The notes beneath the pieces were generated by a model, which was given only the letters and a program-made list of their open reading frames with translations, was not told where the DNA came from and searched no databases. This document shows positions 26,051 to 36,221 of a DNA stretch of 64,000 nt, in pieces; within the stretch, counting starts at the first letter, position 1; every line of letters begins with the position of its first letter. Origin of the DNA: Leptolyngbya sp. SIO1E4 (GTDB taxonomy: Bacteria; Cyanobacteriota; Cyanobacteriia; Phormidesmidales; Phormidesmidaceae); NCBI GenBank assembly GCA_010672825.2, contig JAAHFU020000001.1:1860001-1924000 (forward strand), in the 5' to 3' direction. Position numbers and translations under genes: made by a program.

Positions 26051-27136
26051 TCAGGAAGGCACTTTGTCATGGGCTGTTAACACCTGTTGCACTAACCCCG
26101 CTAGCTGCTCTGCACTATCGGGAATTGCTAAGCCCGCAGCAGCTTTCGACATATCCTGCAGGCGGTTAGGATCGTTAATCAGCTTTAAAACCCGCTCTCG
26201 TAGGCTATCGATGGTGAGATCTCCTTGGTGGCAAACCAGGGCAGCATTGGCCGCTGCAAATGCAGCAGCATTATATGACTGGTGATCTTCAGCCGCGAAG
26301 GGATAGGGAATCAGCAGGGAGGGGGTATGGGTAAAGGCTAATTCTGTCAAAGTTCCCGCTCCCGCACGGCTAATCACCAAATCAGCTCGCCGAAACAGGG
26401 TGGCCATTCCGTCAAAAAACGGGCGATGAATATAGTGAGGATGCTCGAGGGTGTCTGCCTCAGGGTCATGGGTTCCCGTTTGATGCACTACCCAAGCACC
26501 TTGCCGAAACCAAGCAGGGGCAGCGGCTCTCACCAGTTGATTGACCGCCACGGCTCCTTGGCTGCCCCCCACCACCACAATGAGCGGAACATCATCAGGC
26601 AGCTCCAGCGGGTTTGAAGTATCCGTCGTGAGGAACTGCGATCGCACTGGCGTGCCCACGACCACGCTTTTGGCTTTGGGCAGATGGGTGGTTGCGGCTT
26701 CAAACCCCAGGGCAACGAGCGAACACCATGGACTCAGCCAGCGCGTCACCTTACCGGGCAGAGCGTTAGACTCATGCAATACGGTCGGTAACCCTAAAGA
26801 ACGCGCTGCTAAAATTGCTGGCGCGGCAATATAGCCACCAGTGGTGAACACGGCCTGAAACTGGCCTTGTCGCAGAAGTCGCCGTACCTCTAGGGTGGCC
26901 TTAGCCACCTGCATGAGCAGCCGCACATAGCCTAGCCCCAAGCGCCCTTGAAAACCGCCCAACTTCACGGTGTGCAAAGGATACTGCTGGGGCACTAACT
27001 CTGTTTCGAGCCGATCGGGCACCCCTAGCCACTCAATGGTGTAGTCAGGCAGATGATCAGCGGTGGCGATCGCGGGGAAGAGATGCCCCCCGGTACCACT
27101 CGCGGCAATGAGGAGTTTCACTGGAGTCTCTGCCAA
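26051..27136 (-). CDS. murG: UDP-GlcNAc:undecaprenyl-PP-MurNAc-pentapeptide transferase MurG
   Basis: A 361-residue GT-B glycosyltransferase that adds GlcNAc to lipid I to give lipid II at the cytoplasmic membrane face. The N-terminal glycine loop LLIAASGTGGHLFPA, the middle VVVGGSQGA and the C-terminal SRAGAGTLTE and PYPFAAEDHQ motifs are all present. TTG 27136 is chosen because GAGGG lies 7 bases upstream and the product then starts like other cyanobacterial MurG; an upstream GTG at 27199 has no such site. It is followed on the same strand by intergenic DNA leading to the rbp leader. Confidence 0.93.
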   Translation of the reverse strand: MAETPVKLLIAASGTGGHLFPAIATADHLPDYTIEWLGVPDRLETELVPQQYPLHTVKLGGFQGRLGLGYVRLLMQVAKATLEVRRLLRQGQFQAVFTTGGYIAAPAILAARSLGLPTVLHESNALPGKVTRWLSPWCSLVALGFEAATTHLPKAKSVVVGTPVRSQFLTTDTSNPLELPDDVPLIVVVGGSQGAVAVNQLVRAAAPAWFRQGAWVVHQTGTHDPEADTLEHPHYIHRPFFDGMATLFRRADLVISRAGAGTLTELAFTHTPSLLIPYPFAAEDHQSYNAAAFAAANAALVCHQGDLTIDSLRERVLKLINDPNRLQDMSKAAAGLAIPDSAEQLAGLVQQVLTAHDKVPS

Positions 27137-27298
27137 AGCTACACCCTCTGAATTACATCGTTTCAGTGTATCGCCCAGAATGGGTCTGGAAAGCGACACT
27201 TCAGGAAACCAAACACGCTATCAAAACAGCAGAGCATTCGGCTCACAGCATGGCTCGGTAGCTCAGGACTCGAGAGACACCTCGCCATACATTCCTAC

Positions 27299-27868
27299 CT
27301 ACTCATCCCTGACTAACTCACTATTGACTTCGTTGACTGGACGGCGACGCAGTTCAGCAGATTCGCTACGGGGTAACAAGTCAAAAACCTCGCGCATGAC
27401 GTCATCGATCGCCTCGTAGCTAACAGCCCCCGCCTCATCTAGACGCACCGTACCCGATTGGTCTAACACTAACGTTTGCGGCACAGACCCCGTAAAGTAG
27501 TAGCCGGGTTCTGTCGGCTCATAGCGGCCCTTAACCGGAATGGAATCCGCCATGATCGGGATAAAATTGGCCGCTCGTCCGTAGGGTGCCTGCAGCTGTG
27601 AGATCACCGACGAAAACTGCTTACAGTCAGAACTGTCGTCCACATAAAACACCAGCAGCGCAGGCTTTTCTTGGCGGAGAGACTGCGCTAAGGTGACCCG
27701 AGGCGGCACGATAGAGCCATTCCCTGCATAGAGCGCAAAAATATTGCCGTCGTAGTGATCGTCCGTTAGGCCAGCCCAGGCGACCTGTGGGAGGCTCAAA
27801 CAGCTGAAGAGCACGATGAGTCCTAAAAACAGCCACCGTTGCCAGCCCGAAAGTTGCCGATGCTTCAT
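27299..27868 (-). CDS. Thioredoxin-fold exported (lumenal) protein
   Basis: A 189-residue protein from ATG 27868. It has a signal peptide (residues 1-32, ending QVAWAG), so it is periplasmic or thylakoid-lumenal. The domain has a thioredoxin-like fold: strand ALLVFYVDD, then SSDCKQFSSVISQLQ where only one Cys is present in place of CxxC, and the cis-Pro-like SVPQTLVLDQ. Single-Cys thioredoxin-like proteins of this type occur across cyanobacteria, and I recall some being linked to photosystem I accumulation, but I cannot confirm this one from sequence. It cannot form the usual redox disulfide. Confidence 0.65.
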   Translation of the reverse strand: MKHRQLSGWQRWLFLGLIVLFSCLSLPQVAWAGLTDDHYDGNIFALYAGNGSIVPPRVTLAQSLRQEKPALLVFYVDDSSDCKQFSSVISQLQAPYGRAANFIPIMADSIPVKGRYEPTEPGYYFTGSVPQTLVLDQSGTVRLDEAGAVSYEAIDDVMREVFDLLPRSESAELRRRPVNEVNSELVRDE

Positions 27869-27927
27869 AATATAGAGTCCATCATCACCTTCTCTATTAG
27901 GCCACATCCTGCTCCCGACCTGAAGGG

Positions 27928-28560
27928 TTATGAACCGATTTCCCGGAAGGTTTCTGTAATGGTTTCGAGTTCAGACTTGTAAACGTCATACTGCTCTGGG
28001 GTGGTCCAAGCCACAATCTGGTAATAACGTCTTTCAGTCACGACCGTCGTATGTAGGTAAACAACGGCGGTATTTTCATTGATATCCCCCCTAATCTCAT
28101 ATTGGCTCGCAAAATGATCTCCTACAAAAGCCAGATCAGTGGGGGACTCTCCTTGAAAAGCTTGCAACCGATCAATCAGCAGTTTGCGATAGTTTTCAGC
28201 ATTTTCTCTCAGCCCCAGCCGTAGCAGCGAGTCGTTTTCTTCGGCGACTACCACCAAATATAGCTGTTGGTCAATATCGGATGCCTCGAGTTCTGCAGAA
28301 TCATGCAGGCGATCGTCTTCAGACCAAGTGGCAGGCAGGGTTATCTCAATATCTGCTTCTTCATTCCTCAGAACGCTACCGGTTTCAGAAACGGTCAGCG
28401 CTTGTGTTCCAATCTGCTCACTCGCATCATCTTCACTGGTTTCGGCAATGGGCTCTTCAGTTCGCAAGCCCATCGCCTGCAAGACGCTATCGCAGCCTGC
28501 CAACCCCAACATTAGGACGCCTAAAGGCACCACCGAATATTTTTTCCACGCTGATCTCAT
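27928..28560 (-). CDS. Lipoprotein with PsbP/Mog1-like domain (tentative)
   Basis: A 210-residue protein from ATG 28560. The signal ends in the lipobox LAGC (residues about 19-22). An acidic linker (about 35-65) is followed by a mixed alpha/beta domain: VLRNEEADIEITLPATWSED, a central sheet, and a C-terminal helix ETITETFREIGS. This layout resembles the PsbP/Mog1 fold, which is common in cyanobacterial lipoproteins. It lies 59 bases upstream of the thioredoxin-fold gene on the same strand, and both may act in the same envelope or lumen process. The 445 bases upstream show no gene. Confidence 0.6.
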   Translation of the reverse strand: MRSAWKKYSVVPLGVLMLGLAGCDSVLQAMGLRTEEPIAETSEDDASEQIGTQALTVSETGSVLRNEEADIEITLPATWSEDDRLHDSAELEASDIDQQLYLVVVAEENDSLLRLGLRENAENYRKLLIDRLQAFQGESPTDLAFVGDHFASQYEIRGDINENTAVVYLHTTVVTERRYYQIVAWTTPEQYDVYKSELETITETFREIGS

Positions 28561-29005
28561 AGCTTTCGATCGCAATTGGATACCAAAGCATAACACCGCT
28601 ATTCCAGATCAGTGCGTGGATCTACCCCACATTATTGGCTTGAGCGGATCGAAGGCAGCAAAACAAGCGCCGTGGGCCTGACTACACGGGTGAGCAGCGA
28701 GCGTAGTGCAAGTCACAGTTTACAGTCGATATCTGTTAGATAGTACAGAGCATCTACCTGCAATAGTATCATTGAGCAAATGTTAGGGTATCCTAACCTC
28801 TAACTCAGACTGCCATTCACTCACGGTTGCTAACCACCTTTTGCCAGAGCATCTACCCCTCAGCCTGTTTTGAGTCATCTGTTGCGTCACTAGCATCGTT
28901 CACATCGTTTGGCAGCACAAATACCCATCAAGATCTAGGGCTGATCGTCACACTCATCAGGGCTGTTCAGGAAAGGAATGCCGCTTCCGTCGCTGTTAGG
29001 GAGTA

Positions 29006-31873
29006 ATGACGCTGACCTTGTCTTCTCAACTACGATTACCCCGTAGCCTCAGTTCTTTAGAAACTTGGGGATTTGGCTTGACGGGCTTACTCCTTTGGTT
29101 AGGGGTAGCCCCAGCCATGCAGTTAGAACTCGGTTGGCAAGCGCTTTGGGTCTGGCTTCCAGGCGCTGTCATTGGCATTCTGATTAATTTGCAAGTGCAG
29201 CGGTTGGGAGAGGTATGGACAGACCTCTCAGGGGGCACGCCTAGCTATCTTGGTCGCCTGCTGCCAGAGTCGCCATGGATGGCAACCTATGGGGCTTTGG
29301 GCTACTACCTAAGCTGGGTCGCTGTACTGCCTGTGAATGCCATCGTGCTAACGGAGCTTGTGCAGGCCAATTTAGAACCGTTCGGTATTCCGTGTCCGAC
29401 CCTGACCCTACAGATCGGATTTACCGCGATCGCGTTTGTAGTCGCCTTCAGCGGTACCCGCGCCTTGGGGGTGCTACATCTATTTTTTGTGGTGCCTGCA
29501 GTCTCTTTGCTGCTGCTGTTTTTTCTGCAAGGGATTGGCTGGCTAGCCATCATGGGCGACACCGTGCCCCCTGTTGTCTGGGGCGACTTTCACCTAGGCA
29601 GCTGGGCCAAGTGGTATGTCATCGCCAGCTATGCCGTCTATGCCTGTGAAAGCGGGGCTGCCTTCGTTGCCGACAGTCGCTACCCTCGGCATACGCTCAA
29701 AATTCTGCCGATTGCAGCTGGCCTCATTCCCCTCGTGTATATCGCAGGCAGTTGGAGTCTGTTGCATCTGGGCATCCCCTTGGCAGGCATCAACACCCCC
29801 TACAAGCAACTGCTGGCTGCCAGCCCCTTTTGGGGGCAGAGCGCCCCCTTCATGGTGACCTTTTTACTGGCCTCCGGGAGTCTCTTAAGCTGTGCCACCG
29901 CCGTGGCAAACACGCCTCGCATGCTTTACCAATTAGCGCTGGATGAACGGTTACCGCCAGCCTTTGCCCAAAGGTCACGGCAAGGAATTTTAGGGGTGGG
30001 TTTACTCCTGACACTCATTCTGAGTTTGGCGTTTCTGCTGTGGGGCGATATTGCTCACATCATTTTTGTCACGGGCTTAGGCTGGCTCAGCTCGTTTGCT
30101 ATCTTCCATTGGGGCCTCTGGCAGCAGCGACATCAACCCTATGTACGATGGCCATGGGGGTCTTTGGGGTTTGCCCTCATAGAAGCTTTGATCATCGTAA
30201 TCGGGGGGTGGGCCTGGAACTGGCAAGATCTCGTCCTGGGGCTTCTGCTGCCGCTGGCTGTTTGGGCCTTATTTCAGGGGATAGGGCGCTTGCCTTGGCC
30301 ACAACCAGCCGCAGCGTTACAGCCGCACCCTATCATCGGTTTATCCCCAATGTCCTATGACTGGGTGATTGTGCAGATCGCCGGATTAATTGGGCTGTTA
30401 AGTGGAGCCATCGCCGTGAGTTGGCTGATCCACAGTTGGGTAGCCACGCTGCCACCGACCCATCAGGCAAACCTGTTGGTCGTGGTGCTCTTGATTGGCG
30501 CCGCCGTGGGGGTTGCGATCGCAGGCTGGACCACGCTGCCACAGATCACAGCCTTGGGGGACGCCCGTGAACAAGCTGAGCAGTTTTTTAATTTGGCCGC
30601 TGATGGCATTCTGGTGTTGAATGCTGCAGGGCGTATTCAACAGGCCAACCAGGCCAGCCAAACCTTGTTTAGCACACCCCATCAGGGGCTGATCGGTCAG
30701 TCTTTATATGAGCTGCTGCCAGACTTACCTCGTCCTGAGGCTGAGGCCTCAAACGCAGCTGACCCTATTCCGTTGAAAGCTACGTTGGCCACTAAAGCCC
30801 TAGAAGTTCGCCTTTCGACCCGCCCCCACTCAGGCAATTTGGCAGACCCAGCCGATCAATATGTTGCCATTGTGCGAGACATTACTCAGCAGCAGGCGGC
30901 AGAGAATGCTCTCCGTCAAAAAGCTACGGAGTTACAACAGCTGCTGACTGAACTCACCCAAACCCAGAGCCAACTCATTCAAGCGGAAAAAATGTCGAGC
31001 CTGGGGCAATTGATGGCAGGGGTCGCCCACGAAATCAACAACCCTCTGGCTTTTATTGCAGGCAATGTGAACTTTGCTCAAAACTATGCCTTCGACTTGC
31101 TCACCCTGATTGATGCTTACCAGGCAGCCTATCCTCATCCCACCGCAACCCTGGTCAACAAACTTGAGGCCATTGAACTAGATTTCCTGAAAGCAGACTT
31201 CCCCAAACTGTTGTCCTCCATGCAGGACGGGGCCAATCGCATCCTCAGTATCGTCCAGAGTCTAAAGCGGTTCTCTCGCCATGATGAATCTCCCACCAAG
31301 GCGGTGAATCTCCACGACGGCATTGAAAGCACGCTTCTAATTCTCCAAAATCGCCTCAAGGCCCAGGGACAACATCTAGAGATTCAGGTTCAGCGCTGCT
31401 TTTCAACTCTGCCGCCGGTAGAGTGCTACCCCTCAGCCCTCAACCAAGTCTTCATGAACCTCCTGGTGAATGCGGTGGATGCGCTCGAAACCCTGGATCA
31501 TGGGCGGTCTCAGGTGCAGCCTACGATCACGATTACAACTTGTGCTCAAAACCGAGGCGATCGCCCTGGCGTTGCCATCACCATTACAGACAATGGCCCT
31601 GGCATCCCAGCCCATAATCTAGACCGGCTGTGCGATCCCTTCTTTACCACGAAGCCCATTGGCAAAGGTACCGGTCTCGGACTCTCCATCAGCTATCAGG
31701 TGATCGTTGAGAGACATGGAGGCGCATTCTCCATTGAAAGTACGCCCGGAACGGGAGCCCAGTTCAACCTTTGGCTGCCGTTAACCCTCACCCATGACCA
31801 GCCCTTCGATGAATCAGCACTCACCCTTCCTCAAACGACAGCGGGCGCTACGGGCACAGGGGCTGGCTCATAG
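29006..31873 (+). CDS. Amino-acid-permease-like/histidine kinase fusion (transceptor-type sensor)
   Basis: A 955-residue fusion. Residues about 15-510 hold 12 or more membrane spans with APC-superfamily features ([13 protein letters not shown] near the N-terminus and [20 protein letters not shown] in the second half). A PAS domain (about 525-635) and a coiled coil follow. The HisKA helix has its phosphorylated His in [12 protein letters not shown], and the HATPase domain shows [22 protein letters not shown] and GKGTGLGLS. The design parallels CbrA, where a solute transporter is fused to a kinase. It probably senses or transports an amino acid-like solute and signals to a regulator that is not encoded nearby. 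Confidence 0.8.
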   Translation: MTLTLSSQLRLPRSLSSLETWGFGLTGLLLWLGVAPAMQLELGWQALWVWLPGAVIGILINLQVQRLGEVWTDLSGGTPSYLGRLLPESPWMATYGALGYYLSWVAVLPVNAIVLTELVQANLEPFGIPCPTLTLQIGFTAIAFVVAFSGTRALGVLHLFFVVPAVSLLLLFFLQGIGWLAIMGDTVPPVVWGDFHLGSWAKWYVIASYAVYACESGAAFVADSRYPRHTLKILPIAAGLIPLVYIAGSWSLLHLGIPLAGINTPYKQLLAASPFWGQSAPFMVTFLLASGSLLSCATAVANTPRMLYQLALDERLPPAFAQRSRQGILGVGLLLTLILSLAFLLWGDIAHIIFVTGLGWLSSFAIFHWGLWQQRHQPYVRWPWGSLGFALIEALIIVIGGWAWNWQDLVLGLLLPLAVWALFQGIGRLPWPQPAAALQPHPIIGLSPMSYDWVIVQIAGLIGLLSGAIAVSWLIHSWVATLPPTHQANLLVVVLLIGAAVGVAIAGWTTLPQITALGDAREQAEQFFNLAADGILVLNAAGRIQQANQASQTLFSTPHQGLIGQSLYELLPDLPRPEAEASNAADPIPLKATLATKALEVRLSTRPHSGNLADPADQYVAIVRDITQQQAAENALRQKATELQQLLTELTQTQSQLIQAEKMSSLGQLMAGVAHEINNPLAFIAGNVNFAQNYAFDLLTLIDAYQAAYPHPTATLVNKLEAIELDFLKADFPKLLSSMQDGANRILSIVQSLKRFSRHDESPTKAVNLHDGIESTLLILQNRLKAQGQHLEIQVQRCFSTLPPVECYPSALNQVFMNLLVNAVDALETLDHGRSQVQPTITITTCAQNRGDRPGVAITITDNGPGIPAHNLDRLCDPFFTTKPIGKGTGLGLSISYQVIVERHGGAFSIESTPGTGAQFNLWLPLTLTHDQPFDESALTLPQTTAGATGTGAGS

Positions 31874-32205
31874 AGATATTCAAACCAGTTGCCATCCGGG
31901 TCTCGACCGTAAAAAGATGCGGTGCTGTCTCGATGCTCATGAATGGGCGTGACGTGAATACCTTCAGCTTTAAGGCGCTCATAGGCAGCGTCTACTTCGG
32001 CGCGATCGTGGAAGATAAACCCAAAATGGGGGCCTGCCTGCTCATAGCTAGGACTCAACAGCGCCAGCCCATCGTCACCGGCTTTGAGGTAGGCCCAGTC
32101 AGCATCTTGCCAGGCAACTTCCATGCCTAGGTTTTTGTAGAATTCCACAGCCTTGGCAATGTCTTGGACGCAGATAGCAACGTGTCCGAGGCGCTTAGGT
32201 TTCAT
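31831..32205 (-). CDS. VOC/glyoxalase-fold protein
   Basis: A 124-residue protein with two beta-alpha-beta-beta-beta units: LGHVAICVQDIAKAVEFYKN at the N-terminus and the repeat near [19 protein letters not shown] at the C-terminus. His8 and Glu in WFEY are the expected metal ligands. VOC proteins include glyoxalases, dioxygenases and drug-resistance proteins, so the substrate is open. Its 3' end overlaps the convergent permease-kinase gene by 43 bases. Confidence 0.8.
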   Translation of the reverse strand: MKPKRLGHVAICVQDIAKAVEFYKNLGMEVAWQDADWAYLKAGDDGLALLSPSYEQAGPHFGFIFHDRAEVDAAYERLKAEGIHVTPIHEHRDSTASFYGRDPDGNWFEYLYEPAPVPVAPAVV

Positions 32206-32347
32206 GGGTTACAAATGCTTTGCACTGGCGACCGTTTCATTGTAAGCCAGCTATCTTGGGCATGGCTGTGGCGCGATCGCGCTGCGCTAGCCTATCCATA
32301 ACTCCCACCGGGCGATGCGCCCATTGCCGATACCCAATTGCGACTCT

Positions 32348-33097
32348 ATGGTCTTTAGCCTGATAAATCTGCCGTACTGGATTCTCCTAGGTGCAGGAAT
32401 TATCTTGTTTCTGTTCGTCATCGTATCTGGCGGCGGCGATGACGACATGGATGTTGACACCGATATTGACGCCGATATCGATGCTGATATTGATGTCGAC
32501 ATGGATGCTGAGGTAGAGATAAGTGGAGACGTCAACATTGATGCCGACGTTGACTTAGACAGCGATGGAGACACCTTGGGGCCGATGCAGATGTTGGCCT
32601 GGTTTGGCGTCGGGCGCACGCCGCTGCTTCTGTTGTTGGCCATGGATTTAACCCTCTGGGGATTTGTGGGCTGGGTACTGAATGTCGCCATCGGGGAAGC
32701 CTTAACACGTCCCCCCTTAGGGTGGATATCCGTCGGCATTTTTCTAGGATCCCTGGCCTTTGCCCTATCTGTAGGAAGTCTGCTGTCACGGCCCATTGGC
32801 AAAGTGTTTGCCGCCTTTGGCGAAGATGCTAGCAGCGATCGCCTGATTGGCTGCCTCGGCACAGTGACCTCAGCCTTTATCCCTTTTGAGCAGTCCGGCA
32901 AAATCGGCCAGGTCGATGTGAAAGATGCCGCCGCCAACCTGGTGACCATCAGTGCCAAACTCCCGGATTGGGCCACCATCACCCTCCGACGAGGCGCCAA
33001 GGTTCTGGTGATTGAGCGCACAGGCGGCTACTACCTTGTGATTGCCCAGGAGAGTCCTGACCAAGATCGTTGGTTGAGCAGCGGCAAATCCACTTGA
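32348..33097 (+). CDS. NfeD/YqiJ-like membrane protein with an Asp-rich repeat
   Basis: A 249-residue protein from ATG 32348. It has a first membrane segment (about 8-30), then an unusual loop of alternating Asp (about 34-78, DIDADIDADIDVDMD and similar). Two membrane segments follow (about 95-120 and 130-155), then a C-terminal OB-fold-like domain (about 170-235) as in NfeD/YqiJ. NfeD proteins are encoded beside flotillins and work with them on membrane organisation, and here the flotillin gene follows. The Asp repeat would bind divalent cations such as calcium; that is inference. Confidence 0.75.
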   Translation: MVFSLINLPYWILLGAGIILFLFVIVSGGGDDDMDVDTDIDADIDADIDVDMDAEVEISGDVNIDADVDLDSDGDTLGPMQMLAWFGVGRTPLLLLLAMDLTLWGFVGWVLNVAIGEALTRPPLGWISVGIFLGSLAFALSVGSLLSRPIGKVFAAFGEDASSDRLIGCLGTVTSAFIPFEQSGKIGQVDVKDAAANLVTISAKLPDWATITLRRGAKVLVIERTGGYYLVIAQESPDQDRWLSSGKST

Positions 33098-33189
33098 TTT
33101 AGCGCTGTCTGCTAAATACGTGTTTGACGACGAGTCCATCGTTTTGATCGTTTTTGATCGTTAGGTTTTTCTGATCTTTGAGGCACCTT

Positions 33190-35151
33190 ATGTTGTACTG
33201 GCTCACCCTGATCCAATCTTTACCCACCCTACCCAGCACGCCTCCCTGGCAGCGTCAAGACTCCTTTGAAATCACAGCTGCCATCGAAGAAATTCCGATC
33301 AGCGCTAGACCGACCGTTGGGCAGCTCGGGGGCTTAGAAGGGCTGGGAGGCGCAGTCGTTTTGGCATCAAGTGGGTTCGTAATAACCTTCATTGTGCTGG
33401 TGCTGCTGGCAGTGTGGGCCTACACACGGGTTTATGTCATCACTCCCACTAACGAAGCTTTTGTGAAAACCGGGGGCGTTATCCGCAAGCGTAAGAAGGT
33501 CATCCTCAATGGCGGCTGTGTGGTGTTACCCGGTTTCCATGAACTCACACGCGTACCCCTGCGGGAGCTTTCTATCGACGTCGAGCGCACCGGTAAGCTA
33601 GCCGTGCGCACCCAAGACTATCTGCGGGCAGACATGCGGGTGACGTTTTACGTCTGCATCAACGCATCAGAAGAAGACGTGCTGACCTCTGCAGCACGGC
33701 TCTCCCGCGATGGCAAAATTACCCCAGAAGATATTAAAAACGCCCTAGAAAAACGGGCAGATGACGGCATCCGAGCTGCCGCCAAGACCAAGAATCTGGC
33801 AGAAATTGACTCAGATAAACTGGGCTTTGCTCAAGAGGTGCTGAACCTGATTGAGCCAGATCTGAAAAAGGTGGGGCTGACCCTCAACAACATCGCTATT
33901 TCCGAAATCGAAGAAAGCGATACCTATGACACCAACAATTTCTTTGACGCCCAGGGGGTGCGGCTGCGCACAGAAACCATTCAGCGATCCATCCAACAAA
34001 AGCGAGAGGTAGAGCTGGCCACTCGGGTAGCTATTGAGCAAAAAGAACTAGATGCAGAGAAGCGATCGCTACAAATCGCCAAAGACCAAGAAGACGCCAA
34101 GCTCACCCAAACCCTAGAAATCGAGTCTCTCAAAGCAGAGCGGGAACGGGAGATGCAAGAAAAGCGCGATCGCGAAACCGCCACCGCCCAACGCACCAAA
34201 ATTCTGCAAGAGAAGTCGGTCGAAGAAGAGGAAATTCAGCGCAAACTCAGCGTCCAGCAAAAACAAATTGACGCAGATATTGAACTCGAAGAACGACAAA
34301 AGGCCCTCAAGGTGACCCAAGCCCGTCAGCGTGAAGAAGCAGATGTGGCAGAAGTGACTCGCCAGAAAGCCGTAGATTCGGCTCAGTATCTGGCCATGGT
34401 AGAGATCGCAGAAGCCGAAAAGGAATCGAAAGTCGCACAGGAAGACGCCGCAATTGCAATCGCCGAACGAGAACGCAACCGTTTCCAAGCGGAGGCAGAA
34501 CGCGCCCAGGCAGAGGCAGGCGTACAAACCGCAACGGCAGTAGAGCAGGCGGAACGTCAACAGCGTCTATCGATCATCGCTGCCGAGCGAGAAGCCCAGG
34601 AGCGCCGCATTGCGGACCAAAACGTTGTGGAAATCGATGTGTTCCGTAAGCGGCGGCAGGCCGAAATCGCCCGCCAAACTGCTGAACTTGAGGCAGAGGC
34701 CATCCGGACCCTGGCTCAAGCACAACTCAACAAGGCCCTCGCTGAAGCCCAAGGCACCCAGGCAAACATCCAAGCTCGTAATGCCATCAGCAACGCTAAC
34801 CTCACCGCCGATGTGATCGCTCAAATCTGGCCCCAGCTAGCCGATCGCCTCCCCGAAGTGCTGCGTGCCCTGGCCCCTCAACCCGGCGTGATCGGCGACG
34901 CCCGCATCTATGCCTTCCCGGGGGCCAACGGCACTGGGGAAAGCAACGGGACGGGGGACATCAACAAACTGCTGCTATCCACCAGCGGTCTGGCTCTGAT
35001 CAACAGCCTGCTAGAGGATGGCAAGCTTGGGACTGTGTTAGGCCAGGTCAAAGAACTGATTCAAGGCGAGTCTGCGCCATCATCGACAGCATCAGAGGCT
35101 CCAGCAGAGCCCGCTTCTCTACCGACCCCAGAGGAAGAGTCAGCGAGTTAG
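33190..35151 (+). CDS. Flotillin (YqiK-like)
   Basis: A 653-residue protein from ATG 33190, chosen for GAGG about 8 bases upstream. It has one membrane segment (about 55-80), then a band-7/SPFH domain (about 85-260), a long Glu/Lys/Arg/Gln-rich coiled coil (about 265-500), and a flotillin-type C-terminus with ALAPQPGVIGDARIYAFPG. Flotillins oligomerise at ordered membrane domains and affect fluidity, secretion and signalling. It forms a pair with the upstream NfeD/YqiJ-like gene (92-base gap), as in yqiJ-yqiK of enterobacteria. Confidence 0.88.
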   Translation: MLYWLTLIQSLPTLPSTPPWQRQDSFEITAAIEEIPISARPTVGQLGGLEGLGGAVVLASSGFVITFIVLVLLAVWAYTRVYVITPTNEAFVKTGGVIRKRKKVILNGGCVVLPGFHELTRVPLRELSIDVERTGKLAVRTQDYLRADMRVTFYVCINASEEDVLTSAARLSRDGKITPEDIKNALEKRADDGIRAAAKTKNLAEIDSDKLGFAQEVLNLIEPDLKKVGLTLNNIAISEIEESDTYDTNNFFDAQGVRLRTETIQRSIQQKREVELATRVAIEQKELDAEKRSLQIAKDQEDAKLTQTLEIESLKAEREREMQEKRDRETATAQRTKILQEKSVEEEEIQRKLSVQQKQIDADIELEERQKALKVTQARQREEADVAEVTRQKAVDSAQYLAMVEIAEAEKESKVAQEDAAIAIAERERNRFQAEAERAQAEAGVQTATAVEQAERQQRLSIIAAEREAQERRIADQNVVEIDVFRKRRQAEIARQTAELEAEAIRTLAQAQLNKALAEAQGTQANIQARNAISNANLTADVIAQIWPQLADRLPEVLRALAPQPGVIGDARIYAFPGANGTGESNGTGDINKLLLSTSGLALINSLLEDGKLGTVLGQVKELIQGESAPSSTASEAPAEPASLPTPEEESAS

Positions 35152-35226
35152 TCACCTTGCCCTTCATCATCCAATGGATGGAGAAATGCAGAGTGTTTGC
35201 CCTGACGGCGGCAATCCTGTTTATGG

Positions 35227-35313
35227 CTTTGTTCAGTTGAATCCAGTCCATCTTGATCAAGACAGGGTCTAGGGTTTGGGGTCTAGGGTTTGCTTGATCA
35301 GCCTGCATATCGC
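35227..35313 (+). repeat. Dispersed intergenic repeat, copy B
   Basis: Same family as 9461-9545: CAGTTGAATCC on the left, then TCTAGGGTTTGGGG, TCTAGGGT and a TTGATC-type end. It starts 76 bases after the flotillin stop codon. Confidence 0.7.
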
Positions 35314-36221
35314 TCTATCAACGGGCAAACAGTCGCGGTTAGATCCTCGGTTTCTGTCGAGCCAGCGCCCAACCTTAGGGGCTTCAGTCAGAAACCGGGG
35401 ATCTTTAAGTCTGTCCTCAGGGCGATCGCCCACACCATCGCTGTTGACATTCCATAAGGTAGTCAGATCTTTGCTGCTTGCAAGAAAGAGAGCATTCAGA
35501 GCACAGGCTTGAGGGCGGTGAGCGGTTCTCACCCTCCAGGTATCGAGGTTTTTGGTAATTCATAAACGCTGAAGCCAGCGCCATTAAATCTAGGGATCCT
35601 TGCAGAGGAGCGGGCCTTTTAGTGTCTTTAGAAATACAAAGGAAGCCAGCAGGATGGCTACTCAGGCTTATCCATACTGCTGATCGGGTACCCTACCGGT
35701 TTCACCACTGATCAGGCTCTATCCACGTTCCAGACTGTATAGAAAGTTACCGTTACTGACAGAAAGAGAGCATTACCGTAAGCGCCTAGCCACTTTCATG
35801 AAGAGTTTTCAAGAACTTCTGGAATCTGAGCTATCTGCCCCCACAGCGAATAGCAGCCCGCGTATGAAGAAATGAAGCCGCGATCGCACTCAAAAATAGA
35901 GTGTCAGGGTTTATAAAGCTATCACTAGAATTCCCTATCTCTTAGTCAAAAACAATACAGTTACTGAAAGTAGGCTAGCAAATAAGTTTCAGTAATTCTT
36001 CTGGAATACTTTTACTTAAACTGTAGAAGACAGATTATTCTACAGTCAAAACAGATGTTCTAAAAATCAATGAAAGTGCTCCTATAACTGGCTTTTCTAA
36101 GATCTTTATGAGTTTGAAACTAAGAGTACCCTAGTGGGGTATTTTCGATCTCTCTGTGAACTTGCCATGATGCATTCAGGCAAGCAAACAGCCTATTTCA
36201 CCAAACACAGAGGATAACGGT
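35314..36221. other. Gene-free stretch upstream of the first beta-rich protein
   Basis: About 900 bases with stop codons in all frames and no coding signal I trust. It ends in a small hairpin (TACCC/GGGTA at about 36127-36141) followed by TTTT, 80 bases before the next ATG, which could be an attenuator or chance. The AT content rises toward the right end, as in a promoter region. Confidence 0.4.
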
